A stretch of DNA of 64,000 nt from Symbiodinium kawagutii (lineage: Eukaryota; Sar; Dinophyceae; Suessiales; Symbiodiniaceae). The position numbers and the translations under genes were made by a program. Location: assembly GCA_009767595.1 (NCBI GenBank), contig VSDK01001818.1, forward strand, positions 430,129 through 494,128, in the 5' to 3' direction. Below are positions 20,337-31,821 of the stretch, piece after piece. The notes beneath the pieces are model-generated. The model saw only the letters and a list, made by a program, of their open reading frames with translations. It made no database searches and had not been told where the DNA came from. Each line of letters begins with the position of its first letter. Within the stretch, counting starts at the first letter, position 1.

Positions 20337-22401
20337 AAGCCTGAAAGGTAGGATATGATCCCCCAATACCTATGGCAAGTGACCAGTTACTAAGTGGGGA
20401 TGCACATCCAAGCATGCCCATCAAGATGTGTAATCAATTTGTATCGTGTTGTTTGTGCAGAAGGGCTACTTCTATGACGTCCGTCGTTTTTATGTTCGTT
20501 TCTGGCGTGTAGGACATCGATATTCAGCAACTGCAGCAGAATGCAAGAGGAATATTTGCAACTTTTGCAACAGAGCAATCATACGAATATGGAGAAGAAC
20601 AATCATACGAATTTGTGAGAGGTCACATGGTTGTGTTTGGGTGTACCGTAGCCTGATATGATATGGTGGTACATGATATGTTGCTATATTTGTTGGCATG
20701 TTTATTCTCCTTTCTTAATCACTATCAGTGGTGTCGAGCCATCACTAGCCACTATCAGCCTTTTTGTATTTTGAACCATGACCATTATTGATGTTCACTT
20801 ACTGGACGGTATGCAACAGTGTTTACTCTACTTACCATCAACCAGTTTCAACCCTTGACGTGCCATTTTAACCACTATTGGTCATTGTTTAGCCTTCTTT
20901 GCCGTGATTAGCCATTACTAGCCAACACCACCCCTTACCTGCTGGGCGCAGCAACTACTACAGTAACCGTTATTATCAATCATTATCAAGCAATACCATA
21001 CTTGGAATCCCTGTAATTGTACCACTATAGCATGCTGGACTCTTGCCCTGTATAAAATGTGTTTTTGGGGGGTCATTCTATAGTGGTTGTTATTGGCGCG
21101 TTTTTCCTTCGACTTTGGTATCAATTTCGGTCATTTCATAGAGAACCCTTAAATTTAGGGTTTTGGCTGCACCCTGGTTATACAATTTCATAGTCACTCA
21201 GGAACATCAGTCGCAACTCATTGGTTTTTAATTTGACTTTTTTCCGGATGGCGTGTCTCACCCAAGTATTGCGTTTTATACCCGGCAAATCTGTATACAA
21301 TGGGACTGCAACAGTAGGTACCCTACAATCGCGGGGGATGCGTTGGAATCATTTGTTGCACTTTGTCAGCTATGATTTCATCATGATTAATCTCGGCCAG
21401 TATGCACCATCATCGGGAACCTTTTACACCTAGCAACGCAATCACCTATTGTGAGACCGCTTAACCATCACCAGGATTAATAGCTCATAATTCAAGATCA
21501 TATTCTTCAATTTGACTGAATATTTTTTGACAAGAATTGAAAGACTTATATATGAGCTGTTGATATGTTTTGTGATCATCAATCATATTTTCATGTAAGA
21601 TCATGAAAGCTCTCAGTGGAAAGGATTGTATTTGGTTTAATTAGTTTAGTTTTGTTTTCAGTACGTGTTTTTCATTTATAAGTTATAAGCGTTTTTTTCG
21701 TTAGATTTAGGTTCTTGATTCCCATACAATGGCTATTTGGTACTACGATTTATAGTTGTGCTTATCTTTTTTGGTGATTTTTATGGCTTTAATCGTTTTA
21801 GCTTACATGCTTCAGGTTTGAGAGCAGGTTCATCTGTTCTGAAGCTGAGGAAAAGTTCCTCCGCGCGACAGTTGCTTGACAAGCCAGTTCTCGTGCCGGG
21901 ATCCGTGGGTACTGAATCAAAACTGGTGATGCTGGGTAGCCATGGCGAATGGGTTTGCTAACAGTGCTCAATAGTGATTAGCAAGCTGGAAAAACATGGT
22001 TGATACGCTCGTGAGGCTCGTGAGCAGTTCGATGGATGACTTGGTCGGAGCTAGCTGCGACTCATGGTGGTTCAATGATGGTTGATAATGTATCAGCCTG
22101 CGGCAATGATCATCCAAATTGGTTGGGAGGATTTTGCGATGACTATTGGTCCTGGTGTGATGATAAAATTACTCAAAGTGTCCCTGGGAGAGTCTGTTCT
22201 TTGAAGTGTGAAAGTCCTTCGCTGGCTCGCTCAGCTGACATGGTGTTTCCAATTGGGTTTGTTTTTTTTGGCTGTAATGCATGATGCAAAGTTGAGTTGA
22301 TCAATTTGCGTTCAGAAGTGATTATGAGGCTCGATTTACCCTCACCCACTCAGGATGGCTGGTGATTCCCAACTTGAACCGTTATTATCCATCGGTAAGC
22401 C
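20337..22401. other. non-coding stretch
   Basis: AT-rich intronic or intergenic sequence. Open frames at 20446-20661 and 22036-22284 have no recognisable domain or codon bias. Confidence 0.4.
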
Positions 22402-22660
22402 TCATGAACCTTCCGCAAACATCATTCTCAACCAATCGGTTTCCAGGAAAAATGCCACGAAACCATGGCAAGTGGTAGCAAATAGTCTCCACATTCGCCA
22501 CTGTCCTAAAGATTTTCCTGCAGCATCTGTCATGATGGCAATCTCACCATCGGCCTCAGGTCCCTTGTACTTCCGCACATCCCTGATGACCAAACCCGCG
22601 TCACCTGCGTGGAAGATCTGGAAGATATGGAAGATGACGAAGCAGAACCTCTGGCGGTTT
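22402..22660 (-). CDS. exon-like frame on the minus strand
   Basis: Read on the minus strand, after a CTGCCCAG acceptor (plus 22661-22668), a frame of about 86 codons runs to TGA at 22402-22404. It includes RQRFCFVIFHIFQIFHAG, VIRDVRKYKGPEADGEIA and GKSLGQWRMWRLFATT, with hydrophobic and charged residues alternating as in real protein. A plus-strand frame is also open over the region but is less protein-like. If real, it is the only coding segment I see on this strand. Confidence 0.4.
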
Positions 22661-23659
22661 CTGGGCAGATGTATTAGTTATACTTAGTGACCACCTCCCT
22701 GTTCCAAGTTTGGAGGGATGAGCTTTGCGATGGACCGTATCCAGTGCTACTCTTTGTTAGTTTTGGCTAGTAGATTATATAATCTCATGGTGCTGACCCA
22801 TCCAGAAAGTGTGTCTTCTTCTGGATCTCAGCTTGAACTGTCCAGCCACTGCCAATGGTAAAAGCAGCTGGTGGGGCTACCAGCTTGCGACTCGGAGGTG
22901 CCACTCAGAAGGGGAGCACTTCAATGATCCTTTCTTCCTGTATGGAAGTTGGTAGGGTATTTATCAGTCGTTATAGTTATTGTTAGTTAGTTCATGCATT
23001 CCTACAACATGATAAGCACAGATTCAAGAAATTGTGAGATCTAGTGATAAGTGTATTGATTTGGTCTTTTGGGGTAGGTGCACTTTGATTTGATATGTGC
23101 CATGCTTAGGGCACAGAGCTGCCGCCAAAGCAGGTGCTGCTAGAAGCTGACTACAGTTGACTACAGATACATAGCCAAGTGGACGAGCTAAAAGGCTTGG
23201 CAGCAGAAGTTTGAACAGGTGAGCAGAAAATAAAAATCACGCACAAACTCGGGCGGTCTTATCATGATTGTTGTTCGTCGAGCGCCATGGTTCCTCAATG
23301 CCTCGTGCCCAACACCGGTGCCATGCCATGAAGATGCCGCCGAGGAAGAGAAGAAATCGTCCGTAACGTCTGCCCTAGCTACTTGGCAGCGGTGCAGCAC
23401 GCCTTCCGGTGAGCCATCGATATCTAGAACGGGTCTTTTTGGGTTCCAGGTGTGTAGTTTCCCATGCTTTCCCCGGTGGCCAACACATGACAACTCATAG
23501 CGAGAACAACTGCTCGAAATGGGACCATTCCTGATCCATCAATATCCATCAATATCCATCATCCCCGAAACAATTCGTGGCATCTTCCACGGTTTCCCGC
23601 CAGACTTCCCCTGCTGGTTTCCCAGCCACAGACCCGCTGGTTCCTTACCGATCTCCAAG
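22661..23659. other. mostly non-coding
   Basis: A short exon-like piece may lie at about 23110-23220 (LPPKQVLLEADY, then QVDELKGLAAEV), but it is broken by stops between two tandem acceptor-like sites and I do not call it. Confidence 0.35.
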
Positions 23660-23818
23660 GCCAAGCGCTTCGCCTGGCGCGACTCCAACGGGCCGCCGGC
23701 GCCGCGCGACACGACCTACTCCGTCATCCAACAGAGGCGGGCCCACGGACGAGCTGCGGAGCCGAGCTGGCCAGGGGGAGCTCAGGAGCCAGGAGTAACC
23801 GAATGGCAGCCATCATGA
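23660..23818 (+). CDS. probable exon, unidentified
   Basis: After the acceptor ccgatctccaag, a phase-0 frame reads AKRFAWRDSNGPPAPRDTTY, then SVIQQRRAHGRAAEP, and is open to TGA at 23816-23818; it may end earlier at a donor. High GC and codons ending in C or G support coding. No family recognised. Confidence 0.42.
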   Translation, partial: AKRFAWRDSNGPPAPRDTTYSVIQQRRAHGRAAEPSWPGGAQEPGVTEWQPS

Positions 23819-24010
23819 GTGGCTAATGACCCGCAATATACAGCAACTCAGGGATCATCAAGTTGCCGGTTTAAACAATTTCACATGTTGAAATACTAAA
23901 ATTATCCATATAATCCATCCAATGTCAATGGTCAAAGGATGGAAAGTGTTGGAAATGATATAGAATCTCCATCATTGATTGGCAACAAGACATCTTCGTA
24001 CGTGATCCAG

Positions 24011-24146
24011 GGCCCACACGTCGGTGCGTTGTGTGCGGCGGGGGGGAGCCTCAGGAGAGCTGACGTCATGGCCGCTCGATCCCGCAGCTTCGCCAAGGCC
24101 AGGGGGAATTCGCAGGGGTGCCATAGTGCAACTAGTCTCTGGCAAA
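24011..24146 (+). CDS. exon-like segment, frame uncertain
   Basis: Bounded by an acceptor (gtgatccag) and a donor (gtaacc at 24147). One frame gives SLRRADVMAARSRSFAKARG; another gives SGELTSWPLDPAASPRPGG and then AIVQLVSGK. The reverse strand is also open. The GC contrast with the flanks is strong. The donor coincides with the first bases of an inverted-repeat element. Confidence 0.33.
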
Positions 24147-24250
24147 GTAACCCTATCCTTCCAGTTACCTCTATAGTAGGTAACCAGCTGGTTTCTACCA
24201 TTGTTTTTCAGGGTTGGTTACCTACTATACAGGTAACTGGAAGGGTAGGG
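24147..24250. repeat. MITE-like inverted-repeat element, family B
   Basis: Arms of about 37 bp (CCTTCCAGTTACCTCTATAG near 24153 and its near-exact complement ending near 24250) enclose a short AT-rich loop. Related copies lie at 57871-57978 and 62211-62299. Confidence 0.75.
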
Positions 24251-24345
24251 TAAGATAAACTAACCTGGAAATAGGTTGACTTTTTTTGCCCAAACGTCAC
24301 CAGGTTTTGCTACAGCCCTAAGGACTTTGAGTTGCAGGGAATAAC

Positions 24346-24388
24346 TGGTTCCCCTGAGCCTCGGTCCCTGCAGGAAGCAGAAAAAATA
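24346..24388 (+). repeat. dispersed 42-48-bp repeat, copy 2
   Basis: TTCCCCTGAGCCTCGGTCCC followed by TGCAGGAAGCAGAAAAAA. Also at 18608-18655 and 25544-25588. Not explained by any coding feature. Confidence 0.75.
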
Positions 24389-25543
24389 ACCTGGAAATGA
24401 AAATCCACCATTGATGCTGGTTTTGCTCCTAGAGCTGGTGATTTTTAGCTTCCAGGGTTGTTTGCCAGAGGGTATTGGTGGATCATGTTTGGTGCAGATC
24501 CATATATTGATAGACCACCCCAGTTGACATCAGTTTACTTGTTTGTAAACACGGACAGCTGTCGAGTTACAATCAAATATGGGGGTGGATCAATGAATGC
24601 AAACATAACATCAATAGCTTGTCCAAACCCTTTGTTAATGCAAAACCCCACTTTAAACCGTCTTGTTCATCACGCCAAAGATGACGGGGTCTACGTATGT
24701 GTTTAGTGAACCTTCCCCGTCCGTCCGCACAGTGACGCTCATGGTTTCCCCGGAGTGGAACATCTCCAAGTCCACATTTTGCCTCTCCCATGTTTCGACT
24801 GAGCGAGGTTCAGATAGCTAGAGGCGGAACCCCGGATCATCATAAACCAGTGAATCGTAGAAGGTACACACACACACATGATCACACATGCCCCATGATT
24901 TGAAAATTGAACCAGCCATTCAAAACTACATGCGCGTAACAGGCAAAGATAGGCAAAGATTGCCAATCAGCCATTACGACTAGCCGTGGTCATGAGTTAT
25001 CGCAAAACATCTAGAAAGGCTGATGAAAACTACCGCAAGGCGGGCCCTTCACGAGATATAAATTGATTCATAATTAGTTAACATTTGGTTGAATGAATTG
25101 AATCGCATATCATATGTTATTTATTTTTGATTAAATTGTAAACCTGGCTTGAATTGCTTTCCGTCATTTTGAATCATTCTGAGTCGTTCTATCAATCAGG
25201 AGTAATCATCATGACCGATACCACATCACTACCTGGTTGAATTGTGTCAAAGGTTTTGGTTTTCTCACCTAGTATGAGATTCCTTTCCATCATGAGTCAT
25301 TATAGCCAGTACCTATCCGCAACCAGTATCAACCAGTCATTAATTGTTAATTAGCCAATATCATCGTTAACCCTTATCAATTCATCATTATCCACCGTTA
25401 GTCCACCATTAGCCACTAAGCTACCACTATAAGCGCAATCTACCACTATAAAATTGGTTAATCAACCGGTAATAGCCACTATTGGAGCCACTATTAACCA
25501 TCATTAGCCACTACTAACCACTACTAACCAACTTCTGTGTGCA

Positions 25544-25588
25544 GTTTCCCTGCCCTTGAGCCTCGGTCCTTGCAGGAGGCAGAAAAAA
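25544..25588 (+). repeat. dispersed 42-48-bp repeat, copy 3
   Basis: TTCCCTGCCCTTGAGCCTCG, then GTCCTTGCAGGAGGCAGAAA and an A-run. Flanked on both sides by ACCAACCACTA-type sequence. Confidence 0.75.
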
Positions 25589-25636
25589 CACCAACCACTA
25601 ACCAACCACTACCCACTCCAAACCCACCACTCTCAG

Positions 25637-25752
25637 CACTTGGGAGATCCCGTGGCTTGTTCCACCACCGGCGGCCAGGTGGTGAAGGACGACGAGCGCA
25701 TGCCCGCGGTGCCGCTGGAGAAGCGGCCGTACTACTCGTCGGTCGCAGCTGG
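25637..25752 (+). CDS. probable exon, unidentified
   Basis: After the acceptor ccactctcag, a phase-0 frame reads HLGDPVACSTTGGQVVKDDE and then RMPAVPLEKRPYYSSVAAG, with the donor gtctgg at 25753. GC-rich and clearly protein-like. No family recognised. Confidence 0.5.
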
Positions 25753-26623
25753 GTCTGGAGCAACGCTGGGAAGGAAGGCGTAGCCATGGCACAAGGTGGG
25801 CCCTGCCTTGGTTGTAAGGTGGCTCATAGGCCATGGAACTAGAGAAATCTGGTAGAAATGGAAAATCTGGTAGTTACCTTGGTAACTACCAGTTGTATCT
25901 ATGGAGAATTTGGTAGTTATCCTGGTTGCGAAGCAATTTTTTTTTACCTGGAACTATACTTGTATGGTTGCGAAGCAACTTATTACCCTTTGGCCAAGTT
26001 ACCCTCTGGCCAAGTAATCCGGAGGCTAAAAATCACAGCATTTTATAAGGAGCCATTTCTATGGTGGATTTTCCACGAAAGTAGGTTAGTTTACCAGAGT
26101 CCAACTATGTGATAGTCAGGTAGTGTCAATGAGCAAATTTGATGATTTACAAAAACGTTATCGGAACCAACAGATGGGGTTGCGTGGGCAATCCGAGGCA
26201 GATAGATGCATGTACGCACAATCATATACACGTTGAACAAGCAGTCTGATCGGCAAAAAGACATTTCATACGGTGGCAAGGTCAGGGTTAATGGACCCAT
26301 TGTTTAGACACAGGTTTGTAGCATGGTTTGTGACAAGCATGAGCCTATCATCTACCATTTTATGGGAATCCCTTTGGCCTCATGAGTGTGGAGACGCGAG
26401 TTTCGTCACAGCAGCTTTGGAGACTCTAACTGGGCTTAGCCGCATTGCTTGTGGCAGGTTATAGTAGGCAACGGTAACGTGAAGTAATCAACCCGCTGGT
26501 TTCTACCAGCGGTTGTAACTGGGCTTGAACTTGGTTGCCTATCATGGCTTGGCAACCGGAAGGGTTAGGCCCACCACCAGGCAGCCCTTGGTGCGAGCTC
26601 CGCAGTTGGATCAAGTTCCTTAG
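25753..26623. other. intron-like stretch
   Basis: Contains GGTAGTTACC-type inverted repeats (25860-25990) and a tail related to MITE family A (about 26060-26098). No gene seen. Confidence 0.45.
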
Positions 26624-26791
26624 GGGTCGCTGGGCCCGGTGGCTAGAGCCATGTTCCACTGGATCTACGACGTCGCGTGGACATCGCTGTTGACCTTGCG
26701 TCAGGGGCCCAAGGAGGACCTTGGGGCGCAACAGACGCCTGGCAACGTGTGGTGCTTGGGAGTGATGGGTGTGGCCATGTTTGGCGCTTGG
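26624..26791 (+). CDS. exon of an unidentified membrane protein
   Basis: The acceptor agttccttag and donor gtgagt (26792) bound 168 bases, 56 codons, phase 0 to 0. The peptide includes MFHWIYDVAWTSLLTLRQG and GNVWCLGVMGVAMFGAW. The last 17 residues look like a membrane helix and the first part may be another. This is one of the better-supported isolated exons, but the family is not recognised. Confidence 0.55.
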
Positions 26792-28089
26792 GTGAGTTGA
26801 GGGCGAAGTTTTCTTCGTTGGAGATGGGCCAGAGTTCCTATTGTCGGGAGATGGGTCCTCTTGGGAGAGGTGCGCTTTTGATCACACGGTTCAATGCTTC
26901 TAAGGCCAGGCTACACGCGACTCAGGCGTGATTCAATCCACAAGTAAGAGGTTACTTCAAACCTTTTCAACTCAGCACTGTGAAAATGCGTTGTTGGTTG
27001 GCCTGTGGGACATTGCTCAGCTGAGGAACGGCTTTTTGTACATGAGGGCTACTTGGCTGGAGCTTCCGCAGCCCGAGTGGTGGTATGCAACCATTGTGGG
27101 CGATACCCTGCATAATAGGAAATCGTGGCTACCATCAAGCCGACGTGTCCCCCACAACGATCGCAATGAAACATGCCTGGAATCATGGGACCCCCAAGTT
27201 GGTGAGACAACCTCCTACTTGGGTGTGCAGCCCCGGTTATTAACTGGTTGCTAACGATTGCTTTACATGGCGGTTATAACCCACCCCGCTATTTGCCGTA
27301 TTTGCCCTGGTATTATATCGCAGCTATGACCCCGAATGCACTTCCAAGCGTAGCTAGTGGAGGACCATTGGTTTTGGATGCTGCGACCCGTCAAAAGTTT
27401 TGGATGCTGCGACCCCTCAAAACGACTGGGGATCCGATGTCAACTTCAGCCTTGCTGAGCACCCGCGGCGTGGAGATGCCCAAGCGCCAACCAAGCATGG
27501 GTTCCAGTGCTGCAAGACCACGTTTGGACCCATGGGCTTGGAGTGCCCAGAAGAGGTTGTACCTCATGTCACTGACCATCACTATAGCCATCACTAGCCA
27601 TCACTAACCATCACTCGGATTCACTTGGATGATCATCCCATTTACTGAATGGTCAGGAACCATGGTTCCAAGCCATTGATCAATGGTATGTACCACCCAC
27701 TTATGGTAGCTAGCTACTAACCATGGTTCCACACCACTACCCACTTATGGCTCCTAACTACTTACTAGAGTTACTATATCTAACTACTAACTATCGAACT
27801 TGCGGATTACTAGCCATGGTAGGATGATAACATCATAAAACATTACTAATACCCAAACTCATCCCAACCATGGTTAGTTATAACTATAACTACATAACTA
27901 CTAACTTAAGTTATTACATCTAACTATAACTACTAACTTGTGATTATATCTAACTATAGCTACTATCTTAGTTATTAAATCTGACTATCTAACTACTATC
28001 TAACTACTATCTATAACTACCACTAAATGTTATCAACCATAGTTCCCAACTTCGCTGATCCTCCCGCTGGCCATCCCTCCAACCTGCAG
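26792..28089. other. intron-like stretch with TAACTACTA repeats
   Basis: About 27700-28020 is a degenerate array of ACTATAACTACTA-like units. Open frames before it have no motifs. Confidence 0.5.
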
Positions 28090-28131
28090 GTGGTCCCTGG
28101 CACCCGGCCCCAGCTCCTGGAGAACGTGCAG
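28090..28131 (+). CDS. metallophosphoesterase, possible exon upstream of the catalytic exons
   Basis: The acceptor aacctgcag and donor gtctcg (28132) bound 14 codons (VVPGTRPQLLENVQ), phase 0 to 0, joining in frame to the VLVSDTH exon at 28920. Assignment rests on position and phase. The open frame continues past the donor, so a longer exon is possible. Confidence 0.38.
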
Positions 28132-28195
28132 GTCTCGGAGCTTCCGGCGAAGGCGCCAGGCGTGGGGAGGCTGGTGCCTTGGATGGTGCAAGGGC

Positions 28196-28278
28196 TGGGT
28201 GGGGGTGGGTTGGGTGGGGATGGGTGGGTGGGTGGGTGGGGGATGGGTTGGGGAAGGGTTGGGGGATGGTTGGGGTGA
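28196..28278 (+). repeat. G-rich tract with G-quadruplex potential
   Basis: Many runs of three to five G separated by one or two bases (TGGGTGGGTGGGTGGGTGGG at the centre), in an intron of the metallophosphoesterase model. Confidence 0.7.
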
Positions 28279-28919
28279 AGAGCCGGGGAATTTTTCAGGG
28301 GTTTCAGAGCTTAGACCGGGGAAGTTTGCAAGGTTTTGGGCGGACAGCCTCGAGGTTTGTGAAGGATTGTGTGGAGTAGGGACGTTTCTGGCTTCGCTTT
28401 TGCCCGCTCAAGCCGAAACCGTTCTGAAGCCTTTAACAGTTTGCACTTGTTCAAGGCTGGCTTGAAGTTTGCAAGTTCCAGAAGGAATCACAACAATCTC
28501 CAGTTTATATACCAGCTCGACACGATCACCGGGCACACCAATGAAGTACATCACCATGTTCAAGAAATGGTTCAGGTCATACATGTGGATGCATGTTTTG
28601 ATCTTCTAAAGATCTAAAGTGAACTCTTTGGGGGGTCTATCCTTGTCGCGACCCACGTCATCGTGGTTGTAGTGTGTCAAGGGTAGGATACACATGGGTT
28701 CATCCCTAAACGTGCCATGGCTCAAAAATCCCACAAGATTGCCGCGCTGACTCATCATTCAAACTATCATGCTTGACCATTCATTCATCATAAAGAAAAA
28801 CCATCCTTCACCAACCTAAACCAACCTCAACTCACCTTCATCTTCACCAACCTTCCCATTCAACAGCCTTCACCACCCCAAACCAACCAACCAACCTTCA
28901 CCCCCAACCGCGTCCCCAG

Positions 28920-29028
28920 GTCCTGGTCTCCGACACCCACGAGCGCCACGCGGGCCTAGTGCTGCCTCCCTGCGACGCCCTGCTGCATAGTGGCGATGTC
29001 ATGGCCTGCGGGAGCTATGCCACCAGAG
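28920..29028 (+). CDS. metallophosphoesterase exon with SDTH and GD motifs
   Basis: After the acceptor cgcgtccccag the frame reads VLVSDTHERHAGLVLPPCDA and then LLHSGD. SDTH (usually DxH) and GD are the first two metal-binding motifs of calcineurin-like phosphoesterases, and the spacing matches the MPPED/239FB-type subgroup. The end is uncertain: a GC donor (gcgcca, 29029) joins in phase to the GNHD exon, while GT donors at 29043 and 29048 do not give the right phase. The enzyme would hydrolyse phosphoesters with two divalent metal ions; the substrate is unknown. Confidence 0.68.
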
Positions 29029-30136
29029 GCGCCATGGCAGGGGTCAGGTGCTGGCTGCAGCCGGTGGTGCCAGGTTGGGAATGGCCAAGGTGGATCGAAC
29101 CTGTAGGGGGTTCAGGGAACCAACATGAGCCAACACAGGTTGCTGACCATGGTTACTTACCATGGTTACTAAGCACCAATCAGTTGGTAGCCACTTGGCT
29201 GGGTACTGATGGATCATCCAGATTGGGGACATGTCGGTGTTTAATGAACCGACCATTTTTTGGGGATGAATCACCCATGTTTTTTGCGGCTGAACTGGGT
29301 GCGGTTTACTGGTATTGATATGGATGTAACGTTGCTGCTTATAGCCATTGTACGGTCATGTCATGTCAGCTTGTCGTGGATATCCAAGTGCTGGGACTGC
29401 ATGTTTAATCCATTTCACCAATCAGAACCGTGGCAATATTGACAATGATCACTGGACATGGGAATGCATGTGGGGCAAGCAGTGGAATTTCAAGGAATCA
29501 TGTGTCCCTTTGATTGTATTTTCTTAATTTTGGGGTGATGCAGGGGAATAAGGATTGCTTGCCGACCTGTCATAGGCAAATGATCGCAGGAAGTAAGACA
29601 GTGAACATCCCACTTGCACAGTTCATCCTTTGTCGATTGCGCGTCATAGATAGATCGTTAGATAGACGTGCGGACAAGAATCTCGAGCGAATATATGTGA
29701 ATATAATTCGTGATGTTGCTCGTTTCTTGCAAGGTTTTGTCAAGCCTGCATGTTTTGATGACGAACACTGAGCCATCAGCAAGCTGCCCTTGCATTACCC
29801 GCTTGCCGCCCAGAATGCTGTGGGTCTCCAACTAAACAGATTGGATTTCATTTTGATTCATTTTGAGATGGTAACTAGAATTTGTAGTTGTACCTTCATT
29901 ATCAAAACTGTACTCCCACTAGGGCAGTTTTCAGCTTTTGCGTCATGGCACATTGGCAGTCAACTACCACCTGTAGCCCCAGCTGGTGCTACCATGGCTC
30001 AATGGCTGCTGATCCCCCAGCCCTGGGCCACATCCACCTGTCGCAGCTTCACCACTGGGTTCCCACCGCTGGGTTCCCACCTTTGGATGATCATGTCCCA
30101 GCCATGGGATGATCATCCAAGATGCCACAACGGCAG

Positions 30137-30255
30137 GTCATGCCGAGAAGACCTTGCGCGACTTTGGGGCTTGGCTCAGATCGTGCCAGGCGGCGTCGGG
30201 GAAGCGCTTCGTGATCGCAGGCAACCACGACTTCTGGTTGGAGGACAGCCATGGG
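30137..30255 (+). CDS. metallophosphoesterase exon with GNHD motif
   Basis: After the acceptor acaacggcag the frame reads HAEKTLRDFGAWLRSCQAA and then RFVIAGNHDFWLEDSHG. GNHD supplies the metal-binding Asn and catalytic His of the family, preceded by the usual hydrophobic strand. The start phase (2 bases) fits the GC-donor end of the previous exon. A GC donor at 30256 (gcaggg) would end it in phase 0, matching the next exon. Confidence 0.72.
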
Positions 30256-30430
30256 GCAGGGCGGGGGGTGGTTTGGGGTGGTTGGCTCCAGGGAAAGTGA
30301 CTGGGCTTTGGGGAAGGGGAGGTGCCTGGGCAGAGTGTGATGGTGGTCAAGTGGTGAAGCAAATTTGTGGGTTGGTTAGCGTACTAACCAGCCACAAACA
30401 AGCAATGAAAAATAGGACCGATAGGGGTGA

Positions 30431-30436
30431 TGGTGG

Positions 30437-30489
<53 letters not shown>
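30431..30489 (+). repeat. GAT trinucleotide microsatellite
   Basis: About 18 near-perfect GAT units inside an intron of the metallophosphoesterase model. Confidence 0.95.
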
Positions 30490-30951
30490 CCGGTAGTGGT
30501 ACAAGTGGCTTCTGAACTGGGGGACTGAACTACCTCCATGCGGTCTCTTTTCTGGCCATCAAAGAATTACTCATCCGAATTACTTTGAAGGACGGGATTT
30601 GGACGCACGTTCAATCTCACGAAGCAGTTGTTGTATGATGGGTTTACTTTCCAGGTGCTAGCATGATTTTGGCACCATGTCATTTGCACTGTTTCAATTT
30701 CCATGCAGAACTACCCAACTACGTAATGCTTGACACAGATTTACCTATTTCGCAGCTATGGCAAACGCACATGCGTAGAGTCATAGCAACATACCCAGAC
30801 ACACCCGGGCACATGTGCAATGATTAGTGTGCATACTGCATAGATCTTGCATAAATCCATACCCGCAGATATGTCCCACCTTTCAAGGGACATACCCACG
30901 CCTGCTTCCAGCGAGCTTCACGTGATCCCAATGGCAGCGATCTCAGCGCAG

Positions 30952-31063
30952 GAGTTGGGTTCTGAAAAGGCGCAGGAGTTGCTGGGCGAAGGCGTGGAAT
31001 ACCTGGAGTTCACCACGGGGACCTTTGAAGTAGACCTGGGCAGCCAGGCAGCAGTGGTCACAG
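30952..31063 (+). CDS. metallophosphoesterase exon after GNHD
   Basis: After the acceptor tcagcgcag, a phase-0 frame reads ELGSEKAQELLGEGVEYLEF, ending VTG with the donor gtggct (31064, phase 1). In MPPED-type proteins the segment after GNHD is a helix followed by a strand of the form AxxLLxxxxYLExxxVxVxG, which this fits. There is an insertion (TTGTF) in the strand region. Confidence 0.55.
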
Positions 31064-31821
31064 GTGGCTTGCTGTGGCGGTGGCAGGGAGCTGCTTGGAG
31101 CCAGGGGTGCCCAGGACTAGCCTTTTGAAGGGCAAGGGGGAGCGGTTGGGAGCCAGGAGGGTTCTACCCAAAGTCCAGTGTGAACGGGTTCAACGAATTG
31201 TGTGGCGACAACGATTGATGATGGTTGGTGGTGACAAGTTTCGTGGTGTCAGTTCTTCACCAGGGGAGGTGAACCGAGTTCACCTGCTATTCGCTCACCA
31301 GGGAAAGACACCATGATCCAAGGAGGTGACGAAAGAAGATGGGACCAGGTGACGGAAAAGCATGTACCGGACTGATCCTTACTGGAAACTAACGAAGATC
31401 CGCCCAAGTAGGTTGGTTGGAAGATCGGGTTTCTGCAGCCTGCTAGCGTAGCCAGTTTGGAGGATCCATGTCAGTTTCCAGCAGGCAATTCCGCAGGGAC
31501 TTCCTTTTCCCACATGACCGGAGCCAAGAATGCTCAGTCAACCAACCAGAGTGGAACTATTTGGAACTACCCTAGCCGGCACAAGGACAAAGTCCAGAAG
31601 TGTGCAAGGCCACATTCCAATGACACGACCCCTTCTACATCCATATTACCGTGTGTCAATTCCCCGTCCCCCAGCTGTTCACATCCCCAAATCGCTAGTC
31701 ACTAGGTACCTTTGTTGCTTCACATTGGCCCACAACCACATCCTTTCAGCATTCCCACTTTTTCCACCCGAAAAAATCCATTTCCAAAACAACTCAGTGC
31801 TCCAACTGGCACAGTGCTAAG

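Noticed and set aside
23110-23220. Small exon with LPPKQVLLEADY and QVDELKGLAAEV
   Set aside because: Tandem acceptor-like GACTACAG words and stops break it; no consistent frame could be chosen.
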